64,000 nt of DNA, taken from assembly GCA_964036195.1 (NCBI GenBank), contig OZ038460.1, forward strand, positions 5,087,504-5,151,503. The letters run 5' to 3'. Within the stretch, counting starts at the first letter, position 1, and every line of letters starts with the position of its first letter. Of the stretch, positions 37,772 through 50,800 are shown piece after piece. The position numbers and the translations under genes are program-made. This stretch comes from Sphaerolaimus hirsutus. Its lineage: Eukaryota; Nematoda; Chromadorea; Monhysterida; Sphaerolaimidae. The notes under the pieces are model-generated. The model worked only from the letters and a program-made list of their open reading frames with translations, made no database searches and was not told the origin of the DNA.

Positions 37772-38575
37772 GGGAGTCATTGGGTTTGATGTCTTTTGGG
37801 GGTGCGGTTTACAGTGTGAGTTTTTTTTGGGGAGGGGGTCTTTTAGGATGCCTGTGTGACCCCGCTTTTTCTAATGGAATCGCTTTTTCTTGAAGGTAAA
37901 TTTTTTTTGGTGGTTTTTATGTGATGTCAATTTCCACTAAAAACATATTAGTGGATACATTTTTGTATCGTAACATCGTATTTATAAATCTATTCTTCTT
38001 TTTGTTGAGTCAAGAGTTTTTGGCACTTGTGATATTCAATTTCTTTCTTTTTGAATTCTCGGAGTGAGTTTGGTGAAATTGACATAATACTTCGAGGGGT
38101 TGCTATAAATAGATGGTAAATTGATCGTGGCAGGCTTCTGATAAAAATTGCAAGCGGGCTTCATGCTTTGCTTCATTCATTTAATGACTTCAGCAATGCT
38201 TAATTGATGATATGACTTTCATTTATGTTAAATATAATTATGTATGTGTGCAAATTTTAACAATTTCATATTTGCATATCTTATTGGTGATGGTTAGTAA
38301 ATGACTTTTTATCGTTTTGACCCGGGTGAAATATTTGTATTTACCATGTGCCTCCATATTTTTCAGCCATTTTTGTTTCTTTTGACCTCTTTGACGGCTA
38401 CTTCCAATACAGACCAAGAATTACTTCGTATTTGTCTGCATCATATTCAAATAAATCATTAAAAATCTTCTCAATCAACACCACATCAATCTTTCAGCAT
38501 TACGTTTATGTTGCACCTTCCATTGAACATTACCTTCCAATCGTCCTTTAAAATACAATTCACAAAAAGAAATTC

Positions 38576-38581
38576 AATAAA
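38576..38581 (+). terminator. AATAAA polyadenylation signal between LYSMD and C1orf43-like genes
   Basis: AATAAA 805 nt after the LYSMD stop and only 42 nt before the next gene's ATG (38623). An acceptor-like ATCCAGCCCAG follows at 38601-38611, leaving an 11-nt leader. This tight arrangement resembles a 3'-end/trans-splice junction. Confidence 0.4.
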
Positions 38582-38622
38582 TTTTTAAATTTCAAAAATT
38601 ATCCAGCCCAGTAAACATTTAA

Positions 38623-41147
38623 ATGGCGGGTAATGAGGACAGCAGCAGCCCGTACCGGGTGTCGGGCATCACGGTCATCTACATGGGCATCGTCATGTTC
38701 ATGGTTAGTGTCAATTATTCAGCAATATACGGTACTTTTTGGCGTGCCGTTTGGTGAGCTTGTACCTACGCGGTGATTGTCCATTTGTGTTTGGTCGGGC
38801 CTGTTACGCATGTAAACCCGGTACGCATGTAGACTGTTTTCACCGCATTCATGCGTTTTCGTATAACAAATTAATGCAAATGCATCCATGTTCACTTCAA
38901 GATAATTTATATTGTTTTCTCAGTAGGAATATGCAATTCCTGCGAACAAAATTGAAAATGATCGATGAAATGTGATTCAGAATAAATTACTTTTAGCTTG
39001 CGAATTACTTTCAACCTTTTCCAAATGTCTGCAGTAATTATATTACCACAGAAAGCATAAGTGTAGACTGGCTATCAATTTATGTGCATTTTAATTCACC
39101 TACTAGGGGGTCTCCATGCGTGTCAGGTATAATTATGTGCGTGCCGGGTCTATATGCGTAGCGGGTTTACATGCGTGGTTGCACGGGGTCATATTTTCTT
39201 TTGTTTCACAGCGAGACTAAATAAAATCGCAATGAAATCTCCCCCCTAAAATCCAGGCCGTAATCCTACTAATAATGTTCTTCTGGCGTCAAGCGATGCG
39301 TCGGCGCCGATCGGCTGCGCTCTGGCGCCAATGTTTCACCACGCCAATTGGCCATGGCGCCAGCGCCAAAATGCGCAATGGCATAAAGGAGAAAATGGCG
39401 CTGGTGGAGGCCATGCGCAGTAATTATATGCCTAGATTTTCGAAGACGGTCAAATTTGATGGTGAGGTTTTAATTTATTTCTTTTGGATTTTGTGCTGTC
39501 TGTAATCTATCTGATTATGTTATACAGTATATACTTGAATAAGTCCCCTCCTATCAAAATCCCTTCAATGCCTCTATGACATGGAAATATTCGCAGCAAA
39601 AGATAGGTCGCAGAATTATACCTATTTGGCATTAACAGAACTCCTGGCCTATTTTTTCACAAATTCTGCGTCAAAATTGCCTGGTAAAAACAATATCCTG
39701 GGGATATTTTATAAAACGTGCTGCTGTTTTTGTACAGTTCAGTGCAAGCCGTTATTCTCCAAAGTGGAAAATTCCCACATGGAAATTTTTGCGAACATTT
39801 TCGCAGACGAGCCGGACAGCACGCAGTGTCGCATGATGGCCATGGATTTAATGCTTGACTTTGGTCAGTTATTTAGTTTGAATAATGCAGTTTTTAGAAA
39901 CCTTTTTCAATTCTTGTGTTGATCGCGGTCTACTCAACTAATCACTTTTCTCGATCAGAATGGGGATTTTGACCAAACATTAGTGTACCTATTGGCCATT
40001 AGTGTACCGTGACCGATGTGAAAACTGAAATGGCGACATGGCGACATCCAGCCTACTCTTTTTCTATGCTATATGTGTTTTAGTATAAAATTTTTTCTAA
40101 TTTTAACTTTCATTAATTTAAATTCCAATTTAAATAAAACCAAATCATTCAACCACGTTCATTAATTTTCATTTGAAAAAATTTCAGTTTTCACAGAAGT
40201 TACGGTGAAAATAAGTGTGTGTAGGGTCATTCGTTGTTTTTGTTAATTTGTTTAACAAAAAAAGTAGATGTTGTAAATACCTACTTTTTATACCGAAAAC
40301 TGATCCCTGTCAAAAAATCTCACGGCACCCTCTGTGTCTAAAAACCTTCCACCCCCCAGATTCCGACCTACGCGCTTTCGGTTGCCCAATTTCACGCGCC
40401 GCCCGTGCCCCCCTCTACACATTTCTACTACGCTGTCGCTCGTGCGCTAAGATCCACCCGTCGGACATGCCCGACACCATGCTGGAGGAGGCCAGCCTGT
40501 TGTATGAGAGGGCGAGGAGAAGCGTCCAGGACTTTGGATCGGACCATTTGCGAGAGTTGAGAAGATTGGTGGCTGAGTTGAGGGTTGTGTGAGTTGGGGG
40601 GGGGGGGGGTTGATTGGTTTATTGTGCGTTGCCAGCCGGGGGGTCGCATGGATCATTACCCTTGCAGTGGTTCAGGTAGATTGGGCCTTAAGGCAAATAT
40701 GCGAAAAATCGCTAAAACTAAGTGAAAAATACCTAAAAATGGGTATATAAATACCTACATAAACAGTAATTATAGCTGAAAATAACCGAAAATCGGAAAA
40801 CATAATGTGTAAAAACTGCGCGCTGTTCGAAAAGCAGGGAATGGAAAATAAATATAAAAATTTGCCACCAGGGCGGAAAAACTGCCATTTTGGGTAGACA
40901 AGCTATTTTTCAGCTTGAAAATATTCCCATGGGTATTTTTGTCATTTTCAAATCATCCCCCATTTATTTCCTAATTATGTACCCTCAAAATAACATCATC
41001 AGATTTCATCATCACGCTGCAAACTTTGCGTCGGCGGATGGTCAATCAAAAAAGCGTACAAAATTGCCTAGTTTGGTTCACTTCAGAAAAGGACGCTCAG
41101 CTAAGTCAGATGAGAAGGCTAATCTACTCAATTACGCAGTTATCTGA
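38623..41147 (+). CDS. C1orf43: C1orf43/NICE-3-like transmembrane protein (5 exons, 261 aa)
   Basis: Exons 38623-38703, 39257-39461, 39738-39863, 40360-40588, 41003-41147; phases join, and 261 aa compares with 253 in human. An N-terminal membrane anchor (about residues 15-37, GITVIYMGIVMFM-AVILLIMFFW) is followed by a basic stretch RRRR. The middle shows NYMPRFSKTVKF and DSTQCRMMAMDLMLDF, matching the tyrosine-rich core of C1orf43. Near the C terminus comes MLEEASLLYERARRSV with FGSDHLRELRRLVAEL, then a lysine-rich tail (SKKRTKLPSLVHFRK). Human C1orf43 is a Golgi/mitochondria-associated protein linked to phagocytosis; the biochemical role is unclear. The call rests on length, membrane topology and collinear weak similarity, so it is less certain than the neighbouring genes. 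Exon 4 uses the strong donor GTGAGT even though the frame stays open to a TGA four bases later. Exon 2 is locally rich in GGCGCC motifs. Confidence 0.74.
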
Positions 41148-41369
41148 TGCTTATAATTGTGCTACTTAAATTATATTCATATTGTTGATCCTTCAAATGG
41201 TACTTGAAGCTACGCAAACTAGTTCGCAGTTGACTAATGGTCAACTACCAAATACATTTTAGTTCGCAGCTGATCGAATGTCGATTTGGTCGATTCGATC
41301 GGTGTGCGTAACCACAGTAAGTGTCTTTCGTCAGAGCCCAATGTGATTTATACCTCTTCCAGGGCGTAG

Positions 41370-41552
41370 TACCGCATCCTGTAAAGTGTAAAGTCAAGTG
41401 TCAAATATCATACAAGGTTGTCAAAATGTCATAAATACAAGGTTGTCAAATGTCATGCAAAATGTCAAAAATTATGTAATAAAAGCTTTTCTTTTTCACA
41501 TGACATTTGACACTTGACTTTACACTTTAGAGGTTGCGGCACTGCCACCATC
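41370..41552. mobile_element. F-family palindrome upstream of DPP8/9
   Basis: CGCATCCTGTAAAGTGTAAA mirrored by TTTACACTTTAGAGGTTGCG, with AAATGTCATGCAAAATGTC arms. Confidence 0.7.
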
Positions 41553-41617
41553 CCTATGCTTTTGATGGCCTAGTCGCTTATTTGTATGTATTTACCTGTC
41601 GATCTCAATTATCGTGC

Positions 41618-41623
41618 AATAAA
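41618..41623 (+). terminator. AATAAA polyadenylation signal after the C1orf43-like gene
   Basis: AATAAA 470 nt after the stop at 41147 and 161 nt before the acceptor-like site that precedes the DPP8/9 start. It is the last such signal before the next gene. Confidence 0.35.
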
Positions 41624-41761
41624 CAAAATTCAGCAGCATTTTGGAAGATATTTGATTTCCTGAAAACCTCGTTTCTGGTTCAAAATTACCGCCGCGCTTA
41701 TTTCAGCGCAGTCAACAGACTACCTAGACCAAAGTTCCATTCTGCTGTCAACTGAGAAATG

Positions 41762-41784
41762 TTTTTTTATTACGTCATACACAG
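41762..41784 (+). promoter_or_regulatory. Acceptor-like site 18 nt before the DPP8/9 ATG
   Basis: A T-rich tract (TTTTTTTATTACGTC) followed by ATACACAG ends at 41784, giving an 18-nt leader to the ATG at 41803. The same ATACACAG and the same 18-nt spacing precede the cuticlin ATG, which favours a trans-splice acceptor. Confidence 0.45.
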
Positions 41785-41802
41785 TGAAAATCTGAGGCCG
41801 CG

Positions 41803-44800
41803 ATGCCGCCCTCGCCTAGTTTTGAAGGTGAAAGGGTAAGCAATTATCAGCCGCCGGACTTGAGCTGGCCGCAATTGGTTTGTTTTCGAATTTTCTTGCT
41901 TTAATTTACTTTGAGAGGAGGCGAGCTGTTTTGCGGGGTTGAAAATTGGGTTTTAAATATTTGTGACAATTTGCTATGGCCGGTACATTTAAAAAGAAAT
42001 AAAATCGACTGAAAATAGATATTTGGCATCTGGTAAAACGAAAGCTTGCAAAACTGAGAAAAATCTGGGCCTCCACACACTAGTTGATATCAAAATTCGT
42101 GTCAACTATATTTGTGTTAATTATATAATTATTTCAACTTTATTATGCGATAGAGCAAAGTTAATTTTATGCCGCGACACTTAATTTTCATTGTGTGATG
42201 ATGCTTCATAAAAAATTTGTGTCATCAAGTTGACATTCACTTGACACAAATTTGATATGTCAATTACTCTGTGTGGGCCAATTGCTGCCAACCTCTCCCA
42301 CTTTCCCAGATCGACCACGTGAAGTCGCTCCGACGAAAACGCCACCAGCGCCTGTCCAGCTGCTATTACAGTAGTTTCAGTGTACGCCGCGATGCAGCCA
42401 CTGGCCGCGCCAGAGTTTATTGCCTTGGAACGCCCGCTGTGAGTTGACAAGTTCTCAAAAGTGGACACGATGATGGGGTTCTCGCGCCCGGTAAAATGTC
42501 GGATGTCATTAGGGTTCAAACGATATATCGTATCGAATATCGAATATCGGATATCGACCATTTTTTAATATCGAATATCGAATATCGATATCGAAAATTT
42601 TGAAAAAATATCGAATATCGAATATCGATATCGAAAATTTTGAAAAAATATCGAATATCGATATCAAATATCAACCATTTTTTCGATATATCGAACCAGT
42701 ATTGTGTCCCCAAATTTACTTTTCATTTTCATTTTGAGATGTTTATGGTTGATCTGATGTGCTTGTAGTATTGTATTTGATGAGTAAAAGTACAGTTTTT
42801 ATAATGTCATTGTTGTTGGAGTGCTAAATTTGAAGCCAGAAACGCTTATATACTTTTTTTTGCAACATGCCCTTAAGCAATTAGGTTATAAGGATGAACT
42901 GTAATATCTACCAATTGATATTTGTCTGATACACTTTGATTCATCATGTTTTCTTCCATTTTCTACCATTGAGTGATGTAAAGCTTGTTAAAATCACTTG
43001 TACCATTCACATTCCAGTAAAGAGATGATTAACAATGTGTGCAACCACATGAAAATACAATATGCCACTTGAAATATGCCTTGCTATACCAAAAGCATAT
43101 CGCAATATCGAATATCGATAATATCGAAATATCGAATATCGAATATCGACCATTTTTCAATATCGAATATCGAATATCGATATCGAGGTTCCATATCGTA
43201 TCGATATCGAATATCGAGTTTCAGAAAAAAATATCAAATATCGAATATCGATATCGAAAATTTCGAAAAAATATCGAATATCGAATATCGATATCGAAAA
43301 GTCATATCGTTTGAACCCTAGATGTCATGCAAAGTGTTAAAAGTCATGTACAACTCTCTGTAAAATGGCATACTCGTTTGTCACTATACATGGCATTTTG
43401 CATGACTGCTGACACTTTCCAAGACTTTTGAGATTTTACAGGGTCTAATAGTGTCACCAGAGGAATAAGTTGTCTGTAAAAATTAAAATAGAAAATTTCT
43501 TTGAGCGACAAAATTTCCGTTGATGACCTGATTTGAATTAAGTAGAATGAATCAATTTTAACCCAAACATTAGGATAGCCTGAGTTGGTGGCCAAAATGT
43601 CGCGGGAAGAAATTATTGTGGATGTCGTTGGAGAAAGAAGTAGGAGGATTTTTCTGATGAACAAAAAAGTGCAAAAAGAGCGTACAGCACCGGGGGTTCC
43701 CAGGCCGTCTCCGATCCAAGTACTAACCCGGCCCGAAGGTGCTTGACTTGCCAGATCAGACGGGATGGCGTACATTCACCGTGGTCTGGCCGTACGCTGA
43801 GAGACTGAATTACTGGTTGCCATCATATACTGCACACACACTAGTTGACGGTCGCTCGTCGGTTTGGCAGCCCACACACTAGTTGACACATGTACTAAGT
43901 GGACATGTGTGTCAACTAGTGTGTGTCAACTCAGATTTCGGCTTCACGTGTCGCAGTGCGATCTCCAAATGCACACGCGGCAATATTGCTAAATTTAAAA
44001 ATTACGGCAAGTGCATTGGAAGATCGCCCTGCGACACGTGAAGCATGAGATCTGAGTTGACACAGAGCAGTTGACACTAAGGTTGGGAAAAAATCGATTT
44101 TTTTAAACGTCTTGATTTAAAAAAATCAATTTAAAAAAAATTTGATTTTTTAAAATTAAAATCAATTTGTTTTTTGAATCGGCCAAAATGGGGGTATTAG
44201 AGAGAAAATATGTGTATGTTTAGTGTCAGACGATGTATTGTTATGTCTATTGTGGTAATATTATGACTGGAGTCATGGGATAGCATCCTTTAAAAAATAT
44301 CTATTTTTACCTCGACTTATTATGTATATCGCCTTTTGTCGAACATTTGTGACTTCAAGTGAAGTTCAGCATGGAATAGTGCTTAAATAATGTTGTAAGA
44401 TAAGGCTAATACATTGACAGTGATGTTACACACTCTAGAAGTATGTGAGAGCACATTGGCAAGATATTATATGCTACACTAACATATCACGGCTTATTAT
44501 TACACGGTAGCTTAAAACCCATGAATGGAAGCTTTTACACTAAAAATGCCCCAAAACACATGAAAACACTACCAATGTAATGTGTATGAGAAATTGCGCG
44601 CTTGCGCGCAAAAAAATTGCAGAATACCTTGTGCAAGTCTACCAGAAATTTTGCCTTTTGATTTTTTTAAATTAAAATCTGTTTCCACCCTTTGATTTAA
44701 AAAAAATCAGTTATAAAAATAAAGTGCCAACCCTTGACACGTGTACACACGTGTCAACAAATGTGTGGACCGCCTGTAAAATGTTGCATTCACACTTTTC

Positions 44801-47800
44801 CTCGTTCAAACGATAGACCTTGTTCTGTATCAAATCAACCAGTCCGAACAAACTCAATCATACCAAAATTGGCTCCGCCCACTCAGGCCACTCCCGGCGA
44901 GACGGATAGTGGACCCACGCTGCTGTGTGCTGACATTCCCGTATCGCTGCCCTGTGATGAGAAGCCTGCGGACATTCAGGTGTGGGATTTTTGTGCCTGG
45001 TGGTCTGTGGGTAGTAGAGGTTTTGTTGGGTGGGAGAGTGGTTGAAGCAACACTGGCTGCCGATTGGGGGTAGTGTCGGGCCCTGTAAAGTAATGTGTCA
45101 AATTTCATGTAAAATGTCAATCAAAACAACGGAAGACTTTTTATTGAAATTTTGACACTGTATGACAATTGTCAAATTTGTAGGACATTTTACATTATAT
45201 TTGACACTTTTCAACTTTTCACCTTAGAGGGCTTGGGACTGGCACATGTTCTTACAGTCAATTAAGATTTAATTTGACGGGTCTGGGAACGCTGTTTATA
45301 TGCACACACCGCAATATTCATATTTTAAAATGAATTTGTGACACACTCGAATTTTCCATATTTCTCCTTATCCCCAAACTATCTTCAAACCACATTGAAT
45401 TTCGCAGTGGGAGCCGCTCCTGCACCCAACCGAGCCGTTTGCGACCGCCGTTCAATCGAATGCCAAATTTCCAATATCCAAAAGTGATCAAAAAATCAAT
45501 GACCCCGTGTTTTATGCTACCGAAAACAAAGTACAGCCGTGCGAAGTTGCCAAAAATGTTTCCGGTGTGGAAAGTAGAGAACAGGAAATATTGCGAGAAA
45601 GATCCAGGGCTACCATACGATCGGGCGGATTGACTAGCTATGTCATGGCTGAAAATGGCACCATCGTTTTTACAGGTGCAGTTTTGAAAATTTGTAATTT
45701 TGAGGGTTCGTATTTTTTATCATGTTTGATTGGGTCTCTGGATGAGGGTGGCTGGGGGGGGGGCTGTTTACAATGTGTTGAGCAGGGGTCTCCTAGGGGG
45801 GGGGGGCTGGGGGGGGCTTCCCCCCCCCCCAAATCGGCCAGCTATCTATCTATCCCGGAGGCCGCTCAGCTATCTATCTATCCCGAGGCAAAATTTTTGG
45901 CTACTACCCCAAAAGACCCCCCCCCCCCCAAATCGCTCAGCTATCTATCTATCTGGAGTGGTTTTTGAGAAATTTTGCCCTAATTTTCGCTCAAAATCAC
46001 TAATTTTCGCACCTTTTTATAGTTTTTCACCTTCATAATCGTGCTTTCCGGCTATATACATGGTTATATTCCTTTTTTGAGCCATTTTAAAGCTACTTTT
46101 GGCTACTTTTACCGGATTATTAGCGATTTTTTCCCCTTTCTGCCTTCTTAACCTTGAAAAAGCCTATATATTGTGCCCCCGCCAGCCCCCCGCCAAGCCC
46201 CACCCAGCCCCCCCCCAGAAAAATTTTCAGCTATCTATCCCTCCGGAGGAGCGATTTGCTATCTATCCAGCCCCCGCGAGGGCCAAAATCTTGGAGACCC
46301 CTGGTGTTGAGTACTTTATCTTTGCAAAATAACTGAATTTGTACGTATGTTTTTTTTGTTTATACTATTCACATTTGAATGGAACTCGTATTTGGACAAA
46401 TAAACTACTCTCCACCCAAGTTCGGCTGTCAGTAAATTTTTGTTAGATACTGGGCATTGTATTTAAATAATTGTTGACATCTTGCTCGATATTTTACATT
46501 TTAGTGGGCGCCTGGCGAGCTTTTTGCGTTTATAAATATTTTCAAGGTTGTCATTATTAGGGATGGCCAAAAAAAGTTTTTTTCAACGACAGGGTTTTAA
46601 AAAACCACGTTTTTTTCAAAAACAGGGTTTTATTTTAAAATAAAACCGTTTTTTCTTTTCTTCAAAAGCTCCCAGATATGGCCATGAGTCAACATATACA
46701 GGTAAATCAGACAGGTGACAGTACTTTGTGATGTTACATATAGCCATAGAATGGCTGTGGAGTCATGGGATAGCATTATCAGGCTAACATGCTAACATCT
46801 TGGCAGTGGTGTTTCACACTGTTACATTGGGGGCACATTGGCTGTACATTATATACTACAGTAGCATGTCGTGGCTTATTATGACACAATAGCACAAACA
46901 AATGGAAGCTTTTACACTAAAAATGCCACAAAACGAATGAAAACAACCACAAATAGTAAAGTGGATGTGTAATTGCGCGCTTGCGCGCAAAAAAATTGCA
47001 AAATACCTAGTGCTTAGTACTAAAAAATTTGGTCAAGGTTTTAAAAAACGGTTTCGATGGTTGGGTTTTTTTTAAATAAACGTTTTTTATCTTTTTTAAA
47101 ACCTTTGAAAAAAACCTTGGCCATCCCTAGTCATTATCCCCGCACGCTCCTTCTTCAATTGTTTTCAGCATCCAGCAGCCTCTACCAGTGCGCCGACGTG
47201 CCGCAGCCAACCAAAAGCGTCACATGCGATCACCAATCCCCAGACCCCGAGTCTAGTCATGACGCTACATTCACACAAGCGGGCAAGTTGCAAGCTAGCA
47301 CGCTGGGTTCGAACTGCGCGGCCGAGCCGACCTCCAAGCCGTGCCCCATGGACGTCCAGATGTCGCCCAATGCTGATTGGCTAGCCTTCGTGCTGGCGGG
47401 CGATGTGCACTTATTGTCCCTGCTTGGTGATGCGGAGGGGGCGGAGTCTGTTAAAGTGACTGATTATGGTAGGTTATGGTAGATGCGTTGTGCTCGTTGT
47501 GTTTGGGGTTTGCGTATATAAGTGTCTACTTTTGTGCAGATTCGTCTTTGACCAGCGTCAGTGCGCAGCCATCTTTTGTTATTCAGGAGGAGTTTAATCG
47601 ATATGGCGCGATTTGGTGGAGTCCCGTGGAATACGGTATATTTTATGGTTTTACATTGTCATTTTAATGCGGGTGTGCTTGCCAAAATCCTCACAGGAGG
47701 CGATTTTATTTTCCTTTTCATGTGTCCAGACAATTAAAATATCAATACCAAAAGTTCTACTTTGTGCACGTGGCACAGACTTAACATTTTCTTGATTTAG

Positions 47801-50800
47801 TTTTATCTAGTCACTTAATTGGCAGTGCAAAAAGTCCCTATAAAATCCAGGGAAAAAATCCATTGAACTTTGTCATCAAAAAGTGCTTTTTTCAGATTCA
47901 TCCTACTTCGTACTATTCGAGCAAACTGACGAATCGCCAGTGGGCAGGGTGCATCTGGGCGCCGCCGGGAGTCCCAACGTTGAAGTAATACGTTATCCGC
48001 TCGCTGGCGCGCAAAATTCACTTTCTAGTTTGAGGTTGGGAAGTGTTTATTTGTGGGGTCTGCTCAATTGGGGTGGGGGGTTGCGAAAGGGGTGTCAGCT
48101 TTCCGGCAGCCGAAACTCCCAGTTTTCCGTAAAAAATATTAATGGAACCCTCGCTTTCAATACAAATATAAAATCAGTGCACCAAAGTGCGATCAAACTC
48201 GCAGATTGATTCGATGTGGGCGGAGCGATGGTGCTGTCGCAAATTCGACCAATGGAGTTTCGGATCCAGACAAAATCAGCCGCAATTCGTTCACGCTGTT
48301 GCCGCATACTTTACACATTTCCGACTGTGCTACAAATGCTGAATATCTTGTGCGCGTCGGCTGGGCTCCTGATGCTTTGGGGTCCATTTTTTTATTTGCA
48401 TTTGTTTGGTGATTTAAATTTTTGGCCCTGAAATTTTTAATAATGGTTTTTTTTGCAGGATCTGGTTTCAAACGATGAATCGGCGTCAAAATGTGTATAG
48501 TCTGAACTATGTGCCAATAGAGCAATTCTTTTGCGGTAAATTTCACCCTGTCGTTCTCCACGTACAAAACGCTACGCCATTTCCCCTAATCAATGTTGGT
48601 GCACCTTATTTCGTCCCTCTGAAATTTTCCAATTTTCGAGTGATAAATGTTTCTTTCAACATTCAGTACAACGAGACATTGTGCTTCCTGCCAAAGTATT
48701 GTACAGCTGATGAATTAGTGTTTCTGTGGACATCTGAGTCTGTAGACACCAAAAGAGGCATGAATAACATAATACGTGTGACCGCGTCGAGAAAGCATGA
48801 TAATACAGTAGATGATGATTGTAGGACACAGTCGATAACTAAATTCGATTGGCCAGTTAGCAGAAAGTTGGAGGTTAGATAATTATTTTTGAATACTTCA
48901 ACTAGAACTGCAAAACTGTGGAAAAAAATTTTTTGCACGCAGATTATTCTGGATCACAAGCGTGACTTGGTTTACTTTACTGGAACGGGCTCAAATCCAG
49001 TTTGTTCACACATGTAAGTCTGTATGTGTGTACACAAGCTTGTGTGTAGATTTGTGCAAATCTGGGTCTAGAAATTAAAACATCACTTTACATAAACGAT
49101 TTATTTCAAAAGTTGTGTGCGAGATTCATTGTGATAGGGGCGTGATGTCTACAGAGATGCCCATGCCATGTTCAGTTTTAGTTTGTTTAGTTTGAAAATT
49201 CAGTTTACATACCTCTTCCCACCCCTAGAAATACATACATGCAGTGCAGCGCGGGTTTTGTGATAGCTAGCATAAATCACGATTTTCTATTCCAAATGAA
49301 AGCCCTAAATTTTTGGGTTGAAATAATGATCTTGCACATGCAAAAAGAGCAGTTCTATGCACTAAACATTTGGTTTGTGTCTTGAATTCGATTTTGCCAG
49401 CACCAAACCGACACGCAGTTTCTGCGCGTCGATCTGTCCATCGCGTGCGCACGGCTGGCGCCAATTGACGCCAGACGCCAGTGGTTCTTGGCGCCCGGCA
49501 GAATTTGGCACCAAGCCAGCTATTGAGCCCGATTTTGGAATGGTCGTATGGCACAGTTCTGTATCTACTTCAGCTCGCTGTTTGGTTTATCGATTCAAAT
49601 GGATTGAAGGGGATGTATTTCCTTCTGTTGTGCTGGTAGCTGAATTGGTGAAACAGGCGCTTGTAGGTTTGTTTGTTGGGTTTGAGGGATTTTTTGGCTT
49701 TTTGAGGGAGTTGTATGTGGCTGAGCTTTTTCAGAATGTGTACAGTGGACTTAAGATTCTAGTTAGCATATTAAACATTTTACTTTCAAACCAAACAGTC
49801 AGGTTTGGTTTTATTGGCTACCCGCAATTTTGAGAATTCTTACTTTTGCCATTTGCATTTGAAATTAAATAAAATATGAACGTAAATGCTGCCTGCACGC
49901 AAAAAATAGCAGTCAACATAAATACCAAACCAACACAACATAACACGCACTTAGACCAGCCAATGGACTGTTCCGGCTCCACTGCAAACGTGGCACGGCC
50001 AGGCTCCCGCTTGGTGTCGCGCGAGCCCTCCACCAGCTCGCTGTGCAGCAACGTCGAAGCTCCGCCCATCGCGGGGCACGGACCCAATTGGGATGTTCCG
50101 GTGCGCTTTGTCTGGGTGAATAAGTAGACTATTTAGAGATTTCGTAAAAAATTAAATTCAATCTAAAAACCCATCCCGCAGGCGCCAATAATTATATCCT
50201 ACTCATCGTCACACGATTCGACGCAAAGTTCCAATGACTCCAGCCGCTACGCCTACTTTTATCCGCCGCTCAACGCGCAGAAGAATGTGGGCCACCCTGT
50301 AGTTCTGTACGTGTATGCGGGGCCGGAGGTGCAGCTTGTGGTTGATGCCGCTGATAGGTGCATGGAGTTTGCCAGGTGGCAGGTCAGTTGACGGAATGGG
50401 TTGATTGAATGCAGAGTCTGCGATGGGGATGCCCCCCCCCCGAGATGGCCCAGGTAGACTATCTATGCCTAGGCAAATGTTTTGGCTACTATCCTCTAGG
50501 GTTCAAACAGGATTGACTTTTCGGGGTCGGGATTGTTTTTTTTGAGATTTCGGGATCGGAATCGGGATTGGCTTTTTGAGATTTCGGGATCGGGATTGAC
50601 CTTTCGGGATCGGGATCGGGATTGGCGTTTTTCGGGATCGGAATCGGGATTGGCTTTTTGAGATTTCGGGATCGGGATCGGGATTGACCTTTCGGGATCG
50701 GGATCGGGATTGGCGTTTTTCGGGATCAGGATTTAGGCCTAAAAATTCGTTTTCAGGGGGGTTTTGTCCTCATTTTTCACAAAATAACCCAAAACACCAC

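Noticed and set aside
42181..42561. 126-codon minus-strand frame opposite DPP8/9 exon 2
   Set aside because: The plus strand here encodes a DPP8/9 exon with correct splice sites and phase; the minus frame runs into ATATCGA repeats and is a shadow.
43440..43680. Search for a spliced-leader RNA gene beside the 5S gene, as in some nematodes
   Set aside because: A stretch TTTTAACCCAAACATTAG looks faintly leader-like, but it lacks a GT donor and an Sm site.
43588..43760. Plus-strand frame starting MSREEIIVDVVGE, resembling the SREQE region of DPP8/9
   Set aside because: It reads into the antisense of the 5S gene and stops. The real SREQEILRER segment is in exon 4 (45408-45675).
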